Part shown: in pieces, positions 60,290-64,000 of the stretch
How positions within the stretch are numbered: position 1 is the first letter of the stretch
Layout: each line of letters begins with the position of its first letter
Origin: Hemileia vastatrix
Lineage: Eukaryota; Basidiomycota; Pucciniomycetes; Pucciniales; Zaghouaniaceae
Reading direction: 5' to 3'
Assembly: GCA_030280995.1 (NCBI GenBank)
Contig: JASXTE010000015.1
Location: forward strand, 25,538,501-25,602,500
Length of the DNA: 64,000 nucleotides
Made by a program: the position numbers and the translations under genes
Notes under the pieces: generated by a model
What the model was told of the DNA's origin: nothing
The model's database searches: none
Seen by the model: only the letters and a program-made list of their open reading frames with translations

Positions 60290-61984
60290 TATTTATCAAA
60301 AATTGAAATAAAGAATAAAAACATAATTTTATTTACCTTTAATTATTTAAATATAGAGTATTTTCAGAATGCATTGTGGTTACTTGTGAAGGTTAGAAGA
60401 TTTGATGTTGGATTTATGAGTTTTTAGAAGGGCAAATATTGTAAAATTCTTTCATAAATATTTATTTCATAGTTTCAAATGTTGAAATCTACAAACTAAT
60501 GGGATTTAAAATTATATTGAGATTTAAAATCTGTTTTCTACTCAAGTAAAATAAAATAAAATGATGATATCAAAATTGAAATTAAGTTTAAACTTTTGAT
60601 ATGCTCTATCTTCAATTTTATTGATAGTGCATCAAAAATTTAATAATATTTTTTTCCTTCATCACTTTTTACATAAAAGATATTTTTATCATTTTATGAA
60701 TTAAAGATTGCTTATATAAATTTAACATCTATGTCAACTGTTTATGACTATTAATCTATATAATAAATGTTTTAGAAGAAAAAATAACATCAGTATATAC
60801 TGACTTTGAAATTATTCAATTTAAAATAGTTTACAGGTAGATAATGAAGGGTGATTTCATTTTTGAATATGAATTATAGAAGTCTTATTTTGTCAATTTT
60901 AATTCTTTTTGAGCTCAAATGTATCCACCGCAACTTATGTAAGAATAAAAATTATTTTTATTGAAATTTACATGAGAAAGTATGCCTATTATTCAAAATC
61001 AAACTTGCTCTAATGGTGTTTTTCAATCATTATTTCCATTCATAACAATAAAAAACATTTCAATTTGATGATGTTTTGGTTTTTAATATCCCCAAGTTTA
61101 TATCTCAGGTGTACTATTCACAAAATTATTAAAAATATAATTTTCGAAATACATGATAAACTTGAAAGTGAGGGGGCATTAAATTTTTAAAAATAAATTC
61201 TAAATTCAGGATGGATAGTATTTTTTCTATTTTCACAAATGAACAATTTTTTGTTTCAATTAATCCAGAAAGAAAATTTTGTTGTAAGCATATTATATTA
61301 TATTTATTATGATTTTAAATACTATATTTTCAAGATTTGTGTTTAATATTTCCTGTGAAAGTTAATGTTAATGTGAATTTAAAGTAAGCTTGAAGAAATT
61401 TAATCAATAGGCATATTGGATATTTAAAATAATATTTTGCTCCAATCTTGAATCATCCTGGGCTAAAAAATATCTCAAATAAGGTTTTTGTGGGTCAATT
61501 TGGATTTAAGTAGGATTAAGTGAGGTTTAATAAAGGACAGATAAAAGGCTAAATTCATTACTAGTGACTTTTTTCTCAAAATAGTTATAAAATATGGATC
61601 ATTCTGGAATCAAGCTTCAATAAAGTTGAATTGAAACAGAGATAATTTCTAGCAGCACAACACCATATTTACAAAGGTGTAAAATACCTCAAATATTACT
61701 CATAATATAGGAAGGCAAGGAATCTAAAAAATTCACATTTCAAACGAGGATTTATATTTTGAATTTGAAATTGAGAAATGGAATATTATTTTCCAATTTA
61801 AATATCTATTAGTCATTTTACCAAAAGTTTTCAGTAATCAGATTGAATTTTGATGGTATTTTGTTGTAGATTAATCATTTTGATGAGACATTTACTCAAA
61901 ATTACTGGTTTCGTTTCTAATATTCCATGTGAAATTCATTACGAATCTTTTTGAAAGTGAATAGTTGACATATTGGATATGCAA
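56228..61984. other. 5.8-kb gene-free AT-rich right part of element C
   Basis: No supported gene on either strand, no frame of note. Two TA microsatellites (about 58,519-58,542 and 60,259-60,289) and scattered A/T runs. It may be old decayed sequence or a structural spacer. Confidence 0.6.
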
Positions 61985-62234
61985 AAGCTTATGTTAGATC
62001 AAAGTGAGATCAAAGGGAGTTTAACTGATGATCAAATTAGGATTTTACAAGATCAAACGGTGATCAATGTAGGTTCATCTTGAGCTCAATTTGTGACAAA
62101 TCTCTGACTAAATGTAAGGCCAAACAATCTCCTACATGGTGATGATGTGTGCATAATTCAAGCATAGATTTGTGGCTCAACGGAGTTCAAGCAAGGGGTA
62201 TTGCTAGCAATACCCCCCCATTTTTTCTGTGGTG
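61985..62234. repeat. Right subterminal region and terminal inverted repeat of element C
   Basis: GATCAAA-type short repeats (62,000-62,080), then a 20-bp perfect palindrome centred on GCTAGC (62,195-62,214), a C-run and CTGTGGTG. Short subterminal repeats are usual in CACTA elements. Confidence 0.88.
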
Positions 62235-63304
62235 ATTCATCCAGATAACAATAACAACTCAACCCAACTACCTCCTACTGCTCCCAGAGCATTGCAATCC
62301 ACCCTTCCAAAATCCAAATACACCAAAATTTCCCAGATTTCTAAGAGAACTTCCAGAGAACCCCAAGAAGAAACCAGAACACCACACACTGCTCCACAAC
62401 AACAACTTTGTCCCCAACTAAGACAAAGAAACTACACTTCTCCTCTGTCAGCCAACTACTCTTCTGACAGTTCCATCTCTTCAAATTCTCCATCCAGAAA
62501 AGAGCAGTCTGTTTCTAAATCCCCCTCTCCTGCTCCATCCTTTAACAACCCTTGTACCCCATCACCAGCACCTCCTCCAGCTGAATCCAACAGAAATAAC
62601 AACCACAACAACAACAACAATCTCACTGCTCCAACTAGGCCCCAGGAACATCAGCATCCCAGTTCACCTTCTCAGAATCCTTCAGAGGAAGACCATGAGA
62701 ATCCATATCTTTCCCTAGTTGATCCACCCACTATGACCATAACAAAATCATCAGAGATCCACATCCCAGATTCTTACAGATTTGATGAGCTTCCAATCTG
62801 TAAGTACCAAATTAATTATTCTATTTCTTCAACAAAAATAATTACTGATCCAATTCTTCTTGTCTAGTTGGCACCTCTCCTCCTGAATCTATTATTGGAG
62901 TTGGCCAAACTCTTGAAACTTCTTTGACCCTGGATTATGGAGACATGAAGAAACACTTAATCACCATGTGTTCCAATATGCTAAAAGCCTTTGCCCTCCA
63001 TGGACCCTTGAATGACTTTTAAAAATCCCTGAGAAAGCGCCTACTGGACGACCACTGGAAGATGTCTAGGATCATTAAACACACGCTCCAGCACTCCATT
63101 CCTGCCTCTTCTTCTTCCTCCTCTGAACTTCCCTCTAATCCAATCCCTATAATCTCTCCAGCAGGATGCACTTCAAAGAACACAGTGCTTCCCACAATCC
63201 CAACAAAAAACAAAAACATCATCACAATCCGTACCAGCCTCCAGAAGCTTCCTCATCCAGAAAATGAGCTCCTGCAAAAGATTAGAAACATAAAAATAAT
63301 ATAA
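62235..63304 (+). pseudogene. Antisense Zn(2)-Cys(6) gene, 3' part
   Basis: Continues the frame of 34,794-35,318 after the duplicated ATT. The exon to 62,799 is Gln/Asn/Ser/Pro-rich; then an intron GTAAGT...GTCTAG, exon from 62,868. A TAA at 63,020-63,022 ends the 413-aa product. Reading on in the same frame gives a further helical and Ser-rich segment to 63,304 (KSLRKRLLDDHW...), so the TAA may be a C-to-T change of CAA and the original protein longer. Confidence 0.7.
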
Positions 63305-64000
63305 AACAAATAATAAAAATAATTTCAGAATATTTTTATTTCTTTTTTTTTTTTTTTTGTTGTACTGATATACTAAAATAAAAAATTAATAATTAAAATG
63401 AAATGAAATAACATAAATGAAATAAAATAAAATATATATAAAATAATAAAAATGGTATCCCCCAGCCAATTGATGAGCTGATCCCCTGATACCTTACCCA
63501 CATCCAAGTGCACCTTGATGTGGATACACAATTAAATCTTTTAAATGATTAACAGAAAAAAACAAAAATTTAGAAATTCAGAAAATAACAAATAATGAAA
63601 CACAGAAACACATGAAATAAATAATATATAAAAATAAAATAGCATTTCCTGGCCAATTGATGAGCCTTTCCCCACCAATGCTTGCCCACATCCAGGTGAC
63701 CCTGATGTGGTAACACCCTATATTTTTGATTTTATAATTTTAACAACCCCAATAAAAAAATTAAAAGAAAAAAAGAGAAAAAAAAGAAAATAATCTAAAA
63801 CTTCTATCTAGCAAAAACATAACTGCAAAATCAAAGAAAGTCCAGCTCCATAGATGGTCCAATAAGAGAAAGTCCGGTCCATAGAAATGATCACTGGGTG
63901 GGCTCCCTCCAATAAGTAAAAATGATGGGAGACCACCAGTGATCCACCACCAAACTGAAAGAACCAAAGATAAAGAAGCCAGTCCCAAACCAGTTTAAAG
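63305..64000. ncRNA. Structured non-coding blocks of gypsy-4
   Basis: AT-rich with three islands (63,451-63,535; 63,642-63,712; 63,888-63,942) matching the gypsy-1 block at 4,441-4,640, including the CCACATCC...GATGTGG stem (present twice) and the CACTGGGTGG...CCACCAGTG stem. The window ends on a CAGTTTAAAG motif, so the element goes on towards pol. Confidence 0.55.

Larger units (their letters stand above)
35319..62234. mobile_element. CACTA-like cargo element C (26,916 bp, complete)
   Basis: The ends are CACCACAGAAAATTTGGGGG and the inverse of CCCCATTTTTTCTGTGGTG, each followed inward by a palindrome (GGGTATTGCTAGCAGTACCC left, GGGTATTGCTAGCAATACCC right). There is a 3-bp ATT duplication, and the split Zn(2)-Cys(6) frame rejoins precisely. 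A Tnp2 (Transposase_21) gene inside agrees with the CACTA assignment. In order it carries the SNF2 ATPase (+), family-X gene 1 (-), Tnp2 (+), family-X gene 2 (+), CpG-palindrome array, an unrecognised gene (+), a TET/JBP-like oxygenase (-), a hairpin array and ~5.8 kb of gene-free AT-rich DNA. The transposase is broken, so present mobility would need help in trans. Confidence 0.92.

Overview
The window is a deeply nested block of transposable elements from an AT-rich, repeat-swollen fungal genome. A basidiomycete rust (Pucciniales) is my best guess. The grounds are short introns (about 56-85 bp, GTAAGT/GTATGT donors), a Tnp2-type (CACTA) transposase next to a TET/JBP-like dioxygenase, Zn(2)-Cys(6) proteins and several Ty3/gypsy families. 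The organism is an inference. I see no ordinary host gene, tRNA, rRNA or CRISPR array.

Layout. (1) 1-18,212 is the right part of a CACTA-like element (A). It is filled with a ~610-bp palindrome-bearing satellite, into which a complete 12.55-kb Ty3/gypsy element (769-13,319, minus strand) has inserted. (2) 18,213-22,035 is a decayed minus-strand Ty3/gypsy of a second family, cut by the end of A. About 22,741-25,339 is a plus-strand fragment of the first gypsy family, cut by the start of a second CACTA-like element (B, from 25,340). (3) B carries a 261-bp CACTA-type MITE, a 4.3-kb TA-flanked terminal-inverted-repeat element (D) with a solo LTR inside it, and a tandem array of short hairpins (31,071-32,366). 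(4) From about 32,372 a further gypsy-type element begins. Its antisense Zn(2)-Cys(6) gene is split by a 26,916-bp CACTA-like element (C, 35,319-62,234). The gene resumes at 62,235 and its element runs off the window at 64,000.

The most notable object is element C. Its ends (CACCACAG...CTGTGGTG), the 3-bp target duplication ATT and the uninterrupted host reading frame across the insertion fix both borders. It carries an intact five-exon SNF2-family ATPase (711 aa), two diverged copies of an unrecognised gene family (one intact, 350 aa; one decayed), a decayed Tnp2 transposase, an unrecognised multi-exon gene, a TET/JBP-like 2-oxoglutarate dioxygenase with its catalytic residues but one nonsense codon, a 1.9-kb array of about twenty CpG-bearing palindromes laid out in a large dyad, and a second hairpin array. 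The combination of transposase, chromatin remodeller, 5-methylcytosine oxidase and CpG-rich repeat array suggests, as inference, an element equipped to manipulate its own methylation.

Other recurring themes are an antisense Zn(2)-Cys(6) gene in the 3' region of gypsy elements, a dispersed CAGTTTA-plus-hairpin motif whose stems co-vary, and nonsense codons in element C that can all be explained by single C-to-T changes.
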